DNA from: Streptomyces humidus
GTDB lineage: Bacteria > Actinomycetota > Actinomycetes > Streptomycetales > Streptomycetaceae
Assembly (NCBI RefSeq): GCF_014649655.1
Contig: NZ_BMTL01000037.1
Location: 32,737-96,736, forward strand
Reading direction: 5' to 3'
Length of the DNA stretch: 64,000 nucleotides
Shown: piece by piece, positions 34,582 through 42,372 of the stretch
Layout of the letters: each line of letters opens with the position of its first letter
Position numbering within the stretch: position 1 is the stretch's first letter
The notes under the pieces: generated by a model
The model's input: the letters and a program-made list of their open reading frames with translations, nothing else
Database searches by the model: none
Told to the model about the DNA's origin: nothing
Position numbers and translations under genes: made by a program

Positions 34582-35394
34582 TCACAGCCCGAAGCGACGT
34601 TGGAGGTCTCCCAGCTGTCCGGGAAGGCGTGGTGCGCCGGATTGCGCTCCGGGGCCGCCGTGTCCGCCCGCGCCGGCGCCCGAACCGGGCACTCCCGGCT
34701 CGTGCGGGACCGCCCCCGTCGCCTGCTCCGCCATCAGGATCTCGGTCGACTGCAACAGGACCGTCCCGGCGCCCACGAACTCGAACTGGTGCTCCTCGCC
34801 GGAGGCGCCGCCGAGGCCCGTCAGTGCACGTAGACCGCCCATCACGCCCGTCATGTACCCATGGTCGTAGTGGTGGCAGGGAGAGGGGCAGTCGGCCCAC
34901 CCGACGAGCGCCTGGGGGTCCACCCGCAGGGGTGGTTCCATGAACACCACCGGCCCGTTGGACGCGGCCACGAACTTTCCGGTTCCGATGAGGGTGAGGA
35001 AACCCGGCACGATCGACTGCTTGAGCGACAGACTTGGCTGAAAAGCAAGCAGATTGCCCGAGCGAATGGTCAGATTGCCGTCGTCCAAGTCGTACGAATT
35101 CACGTCGAAGGCCCGGTCGGCGAGCAGCATCTTGCCCGATCCCTCCGCCACGACCCAGTCGCTCGCGTGCAGAGGCGAATGGAAGGAAGTGCGCACCAGA
35201 CGGTCCAGCCGGCCGTGCCCGACGCCGTTGAAGTCGATCGACCCGTAGTAGGCGATCATCTTCCCCTTCTGCAGGAACCACTGGCTCCCCTTGAGCTCCA
35301 CGCAGAAGGTGTAACTGTTCACGTTGTCGTCGACCGGCAGGGTCATGGGGTCGTACACCGTCGGGCCGCCGCCCGGAGCCCCGTACATGCTCAC
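34582..35394 (-). CDS. AIM24 family protein, third in operon, with Gly-rich tail
   Basis: The 270-residue protein belongs to the AIM24 (DUF124) family. Typical elements are KGSQWFLQKGKMIAYYGSIDF, GKMLLADRAFDVNSYDL, GNLLAFQPSL and GPVVFMEPPLRVDPQALVGW, a beta-rich tandem fold. The C-terminus adds about 40 Gly/Pro/Ala-rich residues (PGVPGSGAGAGGHGGPG) and ends GQLGDLQRRFGL. It also has Cys and His residues in ADCPSPCHHYDHG. Bacterial AIM24 proteins have no settled function. The GTG start at 35394 overlaps the preceding stop as GTGA and has GGAGG upstream; an ATG at 35388 is the alternative. Confidence 0.88.
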   Translation of the reverse strand: MSMYGAPGGGPTVYDPMTLPVDDNVNSYTFCVELKGSQWFLQKGKMIAYYGSIDFNGVGHGRLDRLVRTSFHSPLHASDWVVAEGSGKMLLADRAFDVNSYDLDDGNLTIRSGNLLAFQPSLSLKQSIVPGFLTLIGTGKFVAASNGPVVFMEPPLRVDPQALVGWADCPSPCHHYDHGYMTGVMGGLRALTGLGGASGEEHQFEFVGAGTVLLQSTEILMAEQATGAVPHEPGVPGSGAGAGGHGGPGAQSGAPRLPGQLGDLQRRFGL

Positions 35395-36041
35395 AGCTTC
35401 TCCTCCGACGCCTGGACGAACACCGCACCGCTGCCGCTCAGCTCCAGCTGGAACGCCTCGCCGGAGCCGCGGCCCACCATGTCCCGCCAGCCCAGCGCCG
35501 TCGACAGCTTGTTGCGGACGTCGCCGTGGTGGGCGACGTACGCCTGGGGATCGACGTGCACCGGGCGCTGCGGGGTGATCGGCACCTCGAACACCCCGCC
35601 GTGGGCCATCACGGCGACGGCGCCGTGGCCCTTGAGGGTGGTGGTGAACAGGCCCTGCCCGCTGACCTGGCCGCGGACCATGCCCATGACCCCGCCCTGG
35701 GAGCCCAGGAACATCGTGCCCTGCTGGAGCGTGCCCTCGAAGGCGAGCAACCGGTCCGCCTCGACGTACAGCGTGTCGCCGGTGAGCCGGATGACCTGGA
35801 CGTGGTGGCCGCCGTGTCCGAAGAGGACCGTGCCGCTGCCCTCGACGGTCATCAGCGGGGTGTCCTCGTTGGCGAGCCGCCGACCGATCATGGACATCAC
35901 CCCGCCCTGGCCACCCTGGACGTTGGGCGTGAAGGAGACCTCGCCGCGGTACGCGAGCATCGCGCCGCGCTGGCTGTAGAGCTTCCCGCCGGGGGTGACG
36001 GTCGCCTCGACGATCTTGGAGTTGATCTCACGGAACGCCAT
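35391..36041 (-). CDS. AIM24 family protein, second in operon
   Basis: The 216-residue protein shows the AIM24 pattern most clearly: GGKLYSQRGAMLAYRGEVSF, GGVMSMIGRRLANEDTPLMTVEGSGTVLFG, LYVEADRLLAFEGTLQQG, VPITPQRPVHVDPQAYVAHHGDV and GEAFQLELSGSGAVFVQASE. It seems cytoplasmic, with no signal or membrane helix. I chose the ATG at 36041, with GGGGGA 8 bp upstream; an ATG at 36050 (overlapping the preceding stop) would add three residues. It is most similar to the first gene of the operon. Function unknown. Confidence 0.9.
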   Translation of the reverse strand: MAFREINSKIVEATVTPGGKLYSQRGAMLAYRGEVSFTPNVQGGQGGVMSMIGRRLANEDTPLMTVEGSGTVLFGHGGHHVQVIRLTGDTLYVEADRLLAFEGTLQQGTMFLGSQGGVMGMVRGQVSGQGLFTTTLKGHGAVAVMAHGGVFEVPITPQRPVHVDPQAYVAHHGDVRNKLSTALGWRDMVGRGSGEAFQLELSGSGAVFVQASEEKL

Positions 36042-36042
36042 G

Positions 36043-36675
36043 TCACACATCCCCCGCGATCGTGTTGCGCTCGCTCGGCTGGACGTACACCAGGCCGTTC
36101 CCCTCGAACCGGATCTGGAAGGCCTCGCCGCCGCCCTCGCCCATGAAGGTGCGGAACGTCACTCCGGACTGGAAGGACTGCCGCACGTCGCCCTGGTGCG
36201 CGATGTACGCCCCGGGGTCGACGATCAGCGGGTACTGCGGGCTGACGCGCAGCACCACGGCCGGCCCGTCCGAGGTGATCGCGGCCTGGCCGTGCCCCTC
36301 GACGGTCGTCGTGAACAGTCCGTTGCCCTGGGTCGCGCCGCGCAGTCCGGTGAAGCTCGTCCCCGTGCGCAGGCCGGCGTCGGTCGCGAGCAGGTTGCTC
36401 GACTCGACGTACAGCTTGTCGCCCTGGAGCTGGACGAGATTGATCTCGGACGCGCGGTCGGCGAACCAGCACGTGCCCTGCCCCCTCACCTCCATCACGG
36501 TCATCTGCTCGCCGGTGAGCCGCCGGGTCACCATGCCCCGGATGCCCTCGCCGCCGCCGCTGAGTTTCTTGAAGGCCATCTGCCCGTCGTACGCGACCAT
36601 GGAGCCGTTCTTCGCCTTCACGGCGTCCCCGGTCACGTCGACGGCGAGCACCTTGCTGCCTTGGAGTCGAAACAT
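36043..36675 (-). CDS. AIM24 family protein, first in operon
   Basis: The 210-residue protein (MFRLQGSKVLAVDVTGDAVKAKNGSMVAYDG...) has the same module order as the second gene: GMVTRRLTGEQMTVMEVRGQGTCWFA, LYVESSNLLATDAGLRTG, VSPQYPLIVDPGAYIAHQGDV and GEAFQIRFEGNGLVYVQPSE. An ATG at 36675 or GTG at 36681 starts it; neither has a good ribosome site. Its stop overlaps the start region of the next gene, so all three are co-translated. The upstream 188 bp separate it from the divergent DUF3817 gene. Confidence 0.88.
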   Translation of the reverse strand: MFRLQGSKVLAVDVTGDAVKAKNGSMVAYDGQMAFKKLSGGGEGIRGMVTRRLTGEQMTVMEVRGQGTCWFADRASEINLVQLQGDKLYVESSNLLATDAGLRTGTSFTGLRGATQGNGLFTTTVEGHGQAAITSDGPAVVLRVSPQYPLIVDPGAYIAHQGDVRQSFQSGVTFRTFMGEGGGEAFQIRFEGNGLVYVQPSERNTIAGDV

Positions 36676-36863
36676 CGCCACGCTGGGAAGGTATCCGCCA
36701 CCCGGGTGCGCACAACAGCACCCGGAGGTGGAGAGCGACCCTGAACGCACCCTTAGGGGGACCGTTTGCCACAATGGACGAACGCTTGTGCGTGCATTCA
36801 CAAGCCGCCCTGCCCGACGCCGTACCTCCGAACCTCCTCCGAGCCTCCCCCCGAAGGTGACCC

Positions 36864-37208
36864 GTGGACCTGAAAACAGCCTCCGCCCTCCGCCGACTGC
36901 GCCTCGTCTCCGCGCCGGAGGCCGTGTCCTTCCTCCTGCTGCTGGTCTGCTCGGTGCTGAAGCGGACCACGGACTTCAACGCCGTGCCCGTGATGGGCAT
37001 GGTCCACGGCGTTCTGTTCGTCCTGTACGTGCTCTTCTGGGCGGACGCCTGGAACCGTGCCAAGTGGCCTCTGAGGACCGCGGCCCTCTACTTCGTCCTC
37101 TCCGTCCTGCCGGCCGGCGGCTTCTTCGCCGAGCGCAGGCTGCGCCGTGAGGCCGAGGACGCGGTCATCGCCTCCCGCGCGCGCAGGGAAGGCGTGGTGA
37201 GCGCGTGA
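36864..37208 (+). CDS. DUF3817 small membrane protein (copy 1)
   Basis: The 114-residue protein has three hydrophobic helices (about 18-35, 45-62 and 70-88). It has DUF3817 features: RLRLVSAPEAVSFLLLL, a helix beginning MGMVHGVLFVLYVLFWADAW, and the FFAERRLRREAE end. Function unknown. A GTG at 36864 has AAGGTGA just before it. It overlaps the next gene as GTGA, so the two are coupled. A paralog lies at 39368. Confidence 0.88.
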   Translation: MDLKTASALRRLRLVSAPEAVSFLLLLVCSVLKRTTDFNAVPVMGMVHGVLFVLYVLFWADAWNRAKWPLRTAALYFVLSVLPAGGFFAERRLRREAEDAVIASRARREGVVSA

Positions 37209-37498
37209 TCGTCGCCTTCTCGGTCACCCCGCTGGGCGTCGGCGAGGACGTCGGCGAGTACGTCGCCGAAGCCGTCCGCGTCGTCCGCGAGTCGGGCCTG
37301 CCGAACCGCACCGACGCCATGTTCACCTCCCTCGAGGGCGAGTGGGACGAGGTGATGGACGTCGTCCGGCGCGCCGTCGCCGCCGTCGAGGAACGCGCCC
37401 CCCGGGTCTCCCTGGTCCTGAAGGCGGACATCCGCCCCGGCGTGACCGACGGCCTGACCTCGAAGGTGGCGACCGTGGAGCGGCACCTGGCTCCCTGA
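37205..37498 (+). CDS. MTH1187/YkoF-like thiamine-binding family protein
   Basis: The 97-residue protein has the MTH1187 (DUF77) ferredoxin-like fold pattern: MIVAFSVTPLGVGEDVGEYVAEAVRVVRESGLPNRTDAMFTSLEGEWDEVMDVVRRAVAAV and VSLVLKADIRPG. Members with known structure form tetramers, and some bind thiamine or its pyrimidine moiety. The ligand here is not proven. The GTG start overlaps the DUF3817 stop. Confidence 0.88.
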   Translation: MIVAFSVTPLGVGEDVGEYVAEAVRVVRESGLPNRTDAMFTSLEGEWDEVMDVVRRAVAAVEERAPRVSLVLKADIRPGVTDGLTSKVATVERHLAP

Positions 37499-37637
37499 GC
37501 GGCCACCGAACACCCGTCCGGCCGGTCACCCGAACGGGAACGGAGAGGCGGGGTTCCCGCCCGAACCGCATGGCTAGTGTCTCCGGGGGCCGATCATGTT
37601 CCGCGCGGTGGCGCGGCGCCTGAAGGGGGAGTGTGCG

Positions 37638-38612
37638 GTGGCAGGGCGGCGAGGACCGGGGACTCTCGGCAGGGCGCTCACGGCGTTCGTACTGACGGTC
37701 TCCCTGGCGGTGGTCTGTGCGGGGGAGGCGGCGCGCGCGCCCGCGTGTCCGCCGGCGCGCGGCGAGCTGACCGTCGAGGACCTGCCCGCGGGCTCGTCCG
37801 TGCGGGCCTGCCGCGCCGTCGGCCGCGTGGTCACCCACGACGGCGCGGGCCTCGTGGTCCCCGGACCCGGCACCACGGTCAGCGTCGACGCGCTCACCAC
37901 GGACGGCTCGGCGCACGGCTTCACCCTGGCGGTCGCCGCCGACGGCACGGTCTCCTACGCCTACGAGGCCGCTCACGCGCGGGCCCGCCCGGGCCGACGC
38001 GCCGACGCCCCCGCCCCCTGCACCGACGGCGCGTACTCCACCGCCGGGCGCAAGGAGTACGGCACGTACGAGTGGTTCCTCGGAGACGGCCCCCTGCCCG
38101 CCCGCCTCTCCGGTGTCCAGGCCCGGCAGGTCTTCGAGGCAGCCGTCGCGACCATCACGGCCGGCCGCAACGACTGCGGGTACGGGGACGCCGTCACCGC
38201 CAGGGCCAGGTATCTGTCGACCACCGCCGCCGAGGCGGGCGTCGACCGCGAGTCCCGCTGTCTGCGCCGGGACGGTGTGAGCGTGTGGGACGCGGGCGAC
38301 ATCGGCCCCGGCGCCGTCGCCACGACCTGCTCCTGGAGCCGGCCGGTGCACGGCGGCCCGGACCGGCTGCTGGAGGCCGACGTCCGCTTCAACACCCACG
38401 ACCACGCGTTCACCGACCACCCGTCCGGCGACTGCACGGGCGCGTACGACCTGCTCAGCGTCGCCACGCACGAGGCCGGCCACGTCTTCGGTCTGGCCCA
38501 CGCCGGCTCGGGACACGAGAACCTCACCATGTACGCGAGCTCGTTCGCCTGCTCCACCGACGCCCGCACCCTCGGCAAGGGGGACGTCCTCGGCCTGCGC
38601 AGCCTGTACTGA
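37638..38612 (+). CDS. Secreted matrixin-type zinc metalloprotease
   Basis: The 324-residue protein has a signal peptide (RRGPGTLGRALTAFVLTVSLAVVCAGEAARA). A middle region follows with several Cys. The C-terminus has the zinc-binding HEAGHVFGLAH (HExxHxxGxxH) followed by NLTMYAS, which supplies the Met-turn, as in M10 metzincins. The ordered Cys residues suggest disulfides in the secreted form. No pro-domain cysteine switch or haemopexin repeat is seen. I chose the GTG at 37638 with GGGGGAG upstream; an ATG at 37596 would place 14 charged residues before the signal. Substrate unknown. Confidence 0.87.
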   Translation: MAGRRGPGTLGRALTAFVLTVSLAVVCAGEAARAPACPPARGELTVEDLPAGSSVRACRAVGRVVTHDGAGLVVPGPGTTVSVDALTTDGSAHGFTLAVAADGTVSYAYEAAHARARPGRRADAPAPCTDGAYSTAGRKEYGTYEWFLGDGPLPARLSGVQARQVFEAAVATITAGRNDCGYGDAVTARARYLSTTAAEAGVDRESRCLRRDGVSVWDAGDIGPGAVATTCSWSRPVHGGPDRLLEADVRFNTHDHAFTDHPSGDCTGAYDLLSVATHEAGHVFGLAHAGSGHENLTMYASSFACSTDARTLGKGDVLGLRSLY

Positions 38613-38762
38613 GGGCTGGGCTCACGGGCCGCGCTCCCGGGCCGGACACGGGCCCGGCCTCGAAGCCGCGAACCGCCCGACCGCGCCGGCCCGGACAGCC
38701 CCCGCGTGAGTGAGAGGGACGGGTATCGGCGCAGGCCGGGAACGCCGAAACGTGAGACGGGG

Positions 38763-38791
38763 CTGACCGCGATGTGACCGGCCGGTAAGGT
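38763..38791 (+). promoter_or_regulatory. Promoter of the second MarR gene, probably leaderless
   Basis: CTGACC at 38763-38768 and TAAGGT at 38786-38791 are separated by 17 bp. Transcription from about 7-9 bp downstream would start at or just before the GTG at 38800. The only purine run (GGAGG at 38794-38798) is too close to serve as a ribosome site. Confidence 0.6.
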
Positions 38792-38799
38792 CTGGAGGC

Positions 38800-39306
38800 G
38801 TGCCGAAACCGCTCAGTCTCCCTTTCGACCCCATCGCCCGCGCCGATGAGCTCTGGAAGCAGCGCTGGGGGAACGTGCCGTCCATGGCCGCGATCACCTC
38901 GATCATGCGCGCGCACCAGATCCTGCTCGCCGAGGTGGACGCCGTGGTCAAGCCGTACGGCCTGACGTTCGCCCGGTACGAGGCGCTGGTGCTGCTCACC
39001 TTCTCCAAGGAGGGCGAGCTGACGATGTCGAAGATCGGCGAGCGGCTCCAGGTGCACCCCACCTCGGTGACGAACACCGTCGACCGGCTGGTGCGGTCGG
39101 GCCTGGTGGACAAGCGCCCCAACCCCAACGACGGACGCGGCACCCTCGCCGTCATCACCGACAAGGGCCGCGAGGTCGTCGAGGCGGCCACCCGCGACCT
39201 GATGGCGATGGACTTCGGGCTCGGGGTGTACGACGCGGAGGAGTGCGGGGAGATCTTCGCGATGCTGCGGCCGCTGCGGGTGGCTGCGCACGACTTCGAG
39301 GACTGA
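38800..39306 (+). CDS. MarR-family transcriptional regulator (second)
   Basis: The 168-residue protein has helices for dimerisation (MAAITSIMRAHQILLAEVDAVVKPYGLTFARYEALVLLTF). The winged helix follows (LTMSKIGERLQVHPTSVTNTVDRLVRSGLVDKRPNPNDGRGTLAVITDKGREVV). The target and ligand are unknown. It lies between the matrixin and a DUF3817 gene, all on the plus strand. It has one Cys near the C-terminus (EECGEIFAML), so redox or metal sensing is not obvious. Confidence 0.9.
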   Translation: MPKPLSLPFDPIARADELWKQRWGNVPSMAAITSIMRAHQILLAEVDAVVKPYGLTFARYEALVLLTFSKEGELTMSKIGERLQVHPTSVTNTVDRLVRSGLVDKRPNPNDGRGTLAVITDKGREVVEAATRDLMAMDFGLGVYDAEECGEIFAMLRPLRVAAHDFED

Positions 39307-39367
39307 TCCGGCGCGCGGGCCCCACCCGCGCAAGATCGCCCCAAAACCGGTGGTTACGCTCGTCCTC

Positions 39368-39706
39368 ATGAAAAAGAGCGTGCTGACCCGCTACCGCGTC
39401 CTGGCCTACGTCACCGGTGTCCTGCTGGTGCTGCTGTGCCTGGGCGTCATCGCCAAGTACGGCCTGGACCTCGACGGCGCCGCTGACTTCACCCGCGTCA
39501 TCGGCTTCGCGCACGGCTGGCTGTACGTCGTCTACCTGGGCTTCGCCTTCGACCTGGGTTCCAAGGCGAAGTGGCCGGTCGGCAAGCTGCTGTGGGTGCT
39601 GCTGGCCGGCACGGTCCCGACGGCCGCCTTCTTCGTCGAGCGGAAGGTCAGCCGCGAGTTCGCCGACGTCTTCGCGGACGCGGCCCCGGCGGCCGTCGAG
39701 GCATGA
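39368..39706 (+). CDS. DUF3817 small membrane protein (copy 2)
   Basis: The 112-residue protein has three hydrophobic helices, the GFAHGWLYVVYLGFAFDLGSKAKWPVGKLL core and the FFVERKVSREF end, matching the copy at 36864. No ribosome site precedes the ATG; a TACGCT box (39355-39360) lies 7 bp upstream, suggesting a leaderless transcript. The end of the gene is part of a 23-bp tandem repeat (codons for Pro-Ala-Ala-Val-Glu-Ala). It is convergent with the TetR gene. Confidence 0.87.
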   Translation: MKKSVLTRYRVLAYVTGVLLVLLCLGVIAKYGLDLDGAADFTRVIGFAHGWLYVVYLGFAFDLGSKAKWPVGKLLWVLLAGTVPTAAFFVERKVSREFADVFADAAPAAVEA

Positions 39707-39740
39707 CCCCGGCGGCCGTCGGGACGTGACCCCGGCGGCC
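39684..39740. repeat. 23-bp tandem repeat spanning the DUF3817 stop codon
   Basis: Units beginning CCCCGGCGGCC start at 39684, 39707 and 39730, each 23 bp apart. The first is coding (Pro-Ala-Ala-Val...), the second begins just after the TGA, and the third is partial. It resembles the 63-bp duplication at the DUF2550 stop. Confidence 0.85.
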
Positions 39741-39824
39741 CTCAGGCGAAGCCCGCCGCGGTGCGCCGCGGCCGGGACACGCCGTGACGGGTGGCGGTGA
39801 CACGGGCCGCCGCGCCCCGGCGGG

Positions 39825-40514
39825 TCAGTCGCCGGACGGGCCGGGCGAATGGTCGGACGTGCCAGGCGAGTCGGACGGGCCGGGCGCGGCTGACGCCGGC
39901 GACAGGCCCTGCAGCAGTACGCGTGTGAATCCGCGCACCCACTCCTCGTCGGCCGGCTCCGCGCTGACCAGGGTGCGGTGCACCACCGCGCCCGCCACCA
40001 CGTCGAAGATGAGGTCGACCGTGCGGGCGGCCTCCGCCGGGTCGGTCTCCGCGGGGAGTTCGCCGCGGGCCTGCGCGCGGGCCCGGCCCTCCAGGACCAG
40101 ATCCTTCTGAGGGTCGACGATGGACGCCCGGATGCGCTCGCGCAGCGCGTCGTCGCGGGTCGACTCGGCGACGGCAGCCATCAGCCCGCTCTTGGCCTCC
40201 GGACGGGCCAGGATCGCCGCGAACTGCAGGACCACGCCCTCGATGTCGGCCGCCAGGCTGCCGCGGTCGGGGAGTTCGAGTTCGCCGAAGAGTTCCGCGA
40301 CCGCGTCGACGACCAGTTCGTTCTTGCCGGCCCAGCGGCGGTACAGCGTCGTCTTGGCGACCCCCGCGCGCGTCGCCACGTCCCCCAGGGTGAGTTTCGA
40401 CCAGCCCAGTTCGACCAGCGCCTCCCGTGTCGCGGCCAGGATCGCGGTGTCCGCGGCGGCGCTGCGCGGCCGGCCGGGACGGCCGGGACCGCAGGCGGGA
40501 GTGCGGATCTGCAT
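39825..40514 (-). CDS. TetR-family transcriptional regulator
   Basis: The 229-residue protein has a basic N-terminal arm (ACGPGRPGRPRS). The TetR HTH follows (ILAATREALVELGWSKLTLGDVATRAGVAKTTLYRRWAGKNELVVDAVAELF), then a helical ligand domain with TetR_C-type features. The C-terminus is disordered (Pro/Ser/Gly/Asp). The ATG at 40514 has GGAGG only one base away, so the ATG at 40526 (leaderless) is a possible alternative. Convergent with DUF3817 copy 2 and divergent from the thioredoxin-TPR gene, which is a candidate target. The palindromes at 41824-41996 are another possibility (inference). Confidence 0.88.
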   Translation of the reverse strand: MQIRTPACGPGRPGRPRSAAADTAILAATREALVELGWSKLTLGDVATRAGVAKTTLYRRWAGKNELVVDAVAELFGELELPDRGSLAADIEGVVLQFAAILARPEAKSGLMAAVAESTRDDALRERIRASIVDPQKDLVLEGRARAQARGELPAETDPAEAARTVDLIFDVVAGAVVHRTLVSAEPADEEWVRGFTRVLLQGLSPASAAPGPSDSPGTSDHSPGPSGD

Positions 40515-40752
40515 GCCTCCGACCATAACCGCAGGTTTTTTCTCCGCCTCCGTGAGGCAGATCACCGGAGTGCGGTGTTGCGGAGGCATCCGGTGCCATT
40601 ACGCTACGACTCGTATCGAAAGCTCGTGACGGACGTACACGGACAGGCTCCGGCAGGGCGCGGGTGGGGACCCAGGGCGCTGGTGTTCGGGATGTTCGCA
40701 AAGTATTCGGATCGCTTTTCACGCAGGCGCGCGGACGGGGGAGGATAGACGC

Positions 40753-41727
40753 ATGCAGCCACGGAACATGTCCATGAGCGGAGTCGTCGACCTCGCCGCG
40801 GTGAAGGCGGCCCAGGAGGCCAAGGCGAAGGCGGAGCAGACGCGCGCCGAAGCGGCACGGCACGGCGGCGTGGGGGCCGTCTCCCCGGCCGATCTCGTCA
40901 TCGACGTCGACGAGGCGGGGTTCGAGCGGGACGTCCTGCAGCGGTCCGCCGAGGTGCCCGTCGTCATCGACTTCTGGGCGGAGTGGTGCCAGCCGTGCAA
41001 GCAGCTGAGCCCCGTCCTGGAGCGGCTCGCCGTCGAGTACGACGGCCGCTTCCTGCTCGCCAAGATCGACGTCGACGCCAACCAGATGCTGATGCAGCAG
41101 TTCGGGGTGCAGGGCATCCCGGCGGTGTTCGCGGTCGTCGCCGGCCAGGCGCTGCCCCTCTTCCAGGGAGCCGCCCCCGAGGCGCAGATCCGCCAGACCC
41201 TCGACCAGTTGGTGGAGGTCGCCGAGCAGCGGTTCGGGCTCACCGGCCTGACCGTCGACGCCGACGCCGGGCCGGGCGCGGCCCAGCCGGCGGCGGCCGA
41301 GCCCGTCGGGCCGTACGACGCGTTGCTCGAAGCCGCCGTACAGGCCCTGGACGCCGGTGACTTCGGCGGAGCCGTCCAGGCCTACAAGAACGTGCTCGCC
41401 GACGATCCGGGCAACAGTGAGGCCAAACTCGGGCTCGCGCAGGCCGAGTTGCTCCAGCGGGTGGGCGGCATGGACCCGCAGCGGGTACGCAAGGAAGCCG
41501 CCGAGAGGCCGACGGACGCCGAGGCGCAGATCGCCGCGGCCGACCTGGATCTGGTGGGCGGTCACGTCGAGGACGCGTTCGGCCGGCTCATCGACACCGT
41601 GGCGCGCACCGCCGGTGACGACCGGGACGCCGTGCGGCTGCGGTTGCTCGAACTGTTCGAGGTGGTCGGCCCCGAGGACCCGCGGGTCGCGGCGGCCCGA
41701 CGGGCGCTGGCGCGCGCGCTGTTCTGA
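40753..41727 (+). CDS. Thioredoxin-TPR co-chaperone, CnoX/YbbN-like
   Basis: The 324-residue protein has a 45-residue charged N-terminus and a thioredoxin domain with WCQPC at 78-82 and the GIPAVFAVV cis-Pro loop. A TPR-like C-terminal half follows (LLEAAVQALDAGDFGGAVQAYKNVLADDPGNSEAKLGLAQAELL..., then further repeats). CnoX/YbbN proteins protect substrates during oxidative stress and pass them to chaperonin. The active-site motif WCQPC retains both cysteines, unlike E. coli YbbN, so it may also be redox active. The ATG has GGGAGGAT about 7 bp upstream. Confidence 0.92.
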   Translation: MQPRNMSMSGVVDLAAVKAAQEAKAKAEQTRAEAARHGGVGAVSPADLVIDVDEAGFERDVLQRSAEVPVVIDFWAEWCQPCKQLSPVLERLAVEYDGRFLLAKIDVDANQMLMQQFGVQGIPAVFAVVAGQALPLFQGAAPEAQIRQTLDQLVEVAEQRFGLTGLTVDADAGPGAAQPAAAEPVGPYDALLEAAVQALDAGDFGGAVQAYKNVLADDPGNSEAKLGLAQAELLQRVGGMDPQRVRKEAAERPTDAEAQIAAADLDLVGGHVEDAFGRLIDTVARTAGDDRDAVRLRLLELFEVVGPEDPRVAAARRALARALF

Positions 41728-41812
41728 TCCTCCGGGCGACCGGGTTCTGACCAGTCGCTAAACGTCAGAGCCCGTGTCGGCGGAGTGAAAGTTCCGCTGA
41801 CGTGGTTCCCCC

Positions 41813-41850
41813 GCGGCCGCGCTTTACCAAATCTTGGTAATCGCGGCCGC
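41813..41850. promoter_or_regulatory. Large palindrome with TTACCAA-ATC-TTGGTAA core
   Basis: A 17-bp perfect palindrome (41824-41840, arms TTACCAA/TTGGTAA) is framed by GCGGCCGCG and CGCGGCCGC, giving arms of about 17 bp with one unpaired base. It could be an operator or a hairpin. Confidence 0.65.
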
Positions 41851-41852
41851 TG

Positions 41853-41865
41853 TTACTGGGAGTAA
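41853..41865. promoter_or_regulatory. Palindrome TTACT-GGG-AGTAA
   Basis: A perfect 5-bp-arm palindrome lies 3 bp after the larger one. The same arms recur at 41981-41996, which suggests binding by one dimeric regulator. Confidence 0.55.
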
Positions 41866-41980
41866 GGCTCGGCTGTCGATGTGTCGGATTCCGTCCATCG
41901 ATCAACAGCTTTGTCCTGGGCATGAAAGGTACCCTGCGTCGCCGGTCGAGACCTGCGGGTCGCGGTTCGGTTATCCGGCC

Positions 41981-41996
41981 GTTACTAGCGAGTAAC
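41981..41996. promoter_or_regulatory. Palindrome GTTACT-AGCG-AGTAAC
   Basis: A perfect 16-bp palindrome; GGTTCG at 41964-41969 and CGAACC at 41996-42001 form further outer arms. It shares TTACT...AGTAA with the site at 41853, 128 bp upstream. Confidence 0.65.
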
Positions 41997-42372
41997 GAAC
42001 CCCCTTGTGCGGGCGGCGAGAATGCACCACGATCGGCCACGCTCGGTCCAATCCCGTACCCCGGCAGCCGGTTGGGTCAACGGGTTTTCCTGGGTCCCCA
42101 CCGAGCAGGGCCGACGGCAGTGACGCCGGCCCTTGGGCAGGGGGGTCTTCGCTGCGGCGAAGCCTGTCCAGCAAGGTTGTGCGTGATGTGTGTCAGGCGC
42201 GACCAGTGGTTGTCGCTCGGGGGTGATCGCCGGTGATCGGTGCGCGGTTCGCGCCTCCGGGGCAGGCGCTCCCCTTCCCGAGGACGTAGCACTTCTCCCA
42301 TCCCTGCCCGGCTGAGCCGCCGTCTCGGAGGCGAGTCAGGGCCAGGAGATGTACGTCCGAGAAGGAGGAAAT

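Larger units (their letters stand above)
41728..42372. other. 645-bp regulatory region upstream of the DUF6230 operon
   Basis: No gene is supported. It holds three marked palindromes listed separately and a locally AT-richer stretch (41860-41930). A GGCCCTTGGGCAGGGG / GGTCTTCGCTGCGGCGAAGCC region with short hairpins lies near 42130-42170. The DUF6230 ribosome site AAGGAGG is at 42363-42369. No clear -35/-10 pair can be fixed. Confidence 0.5.
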
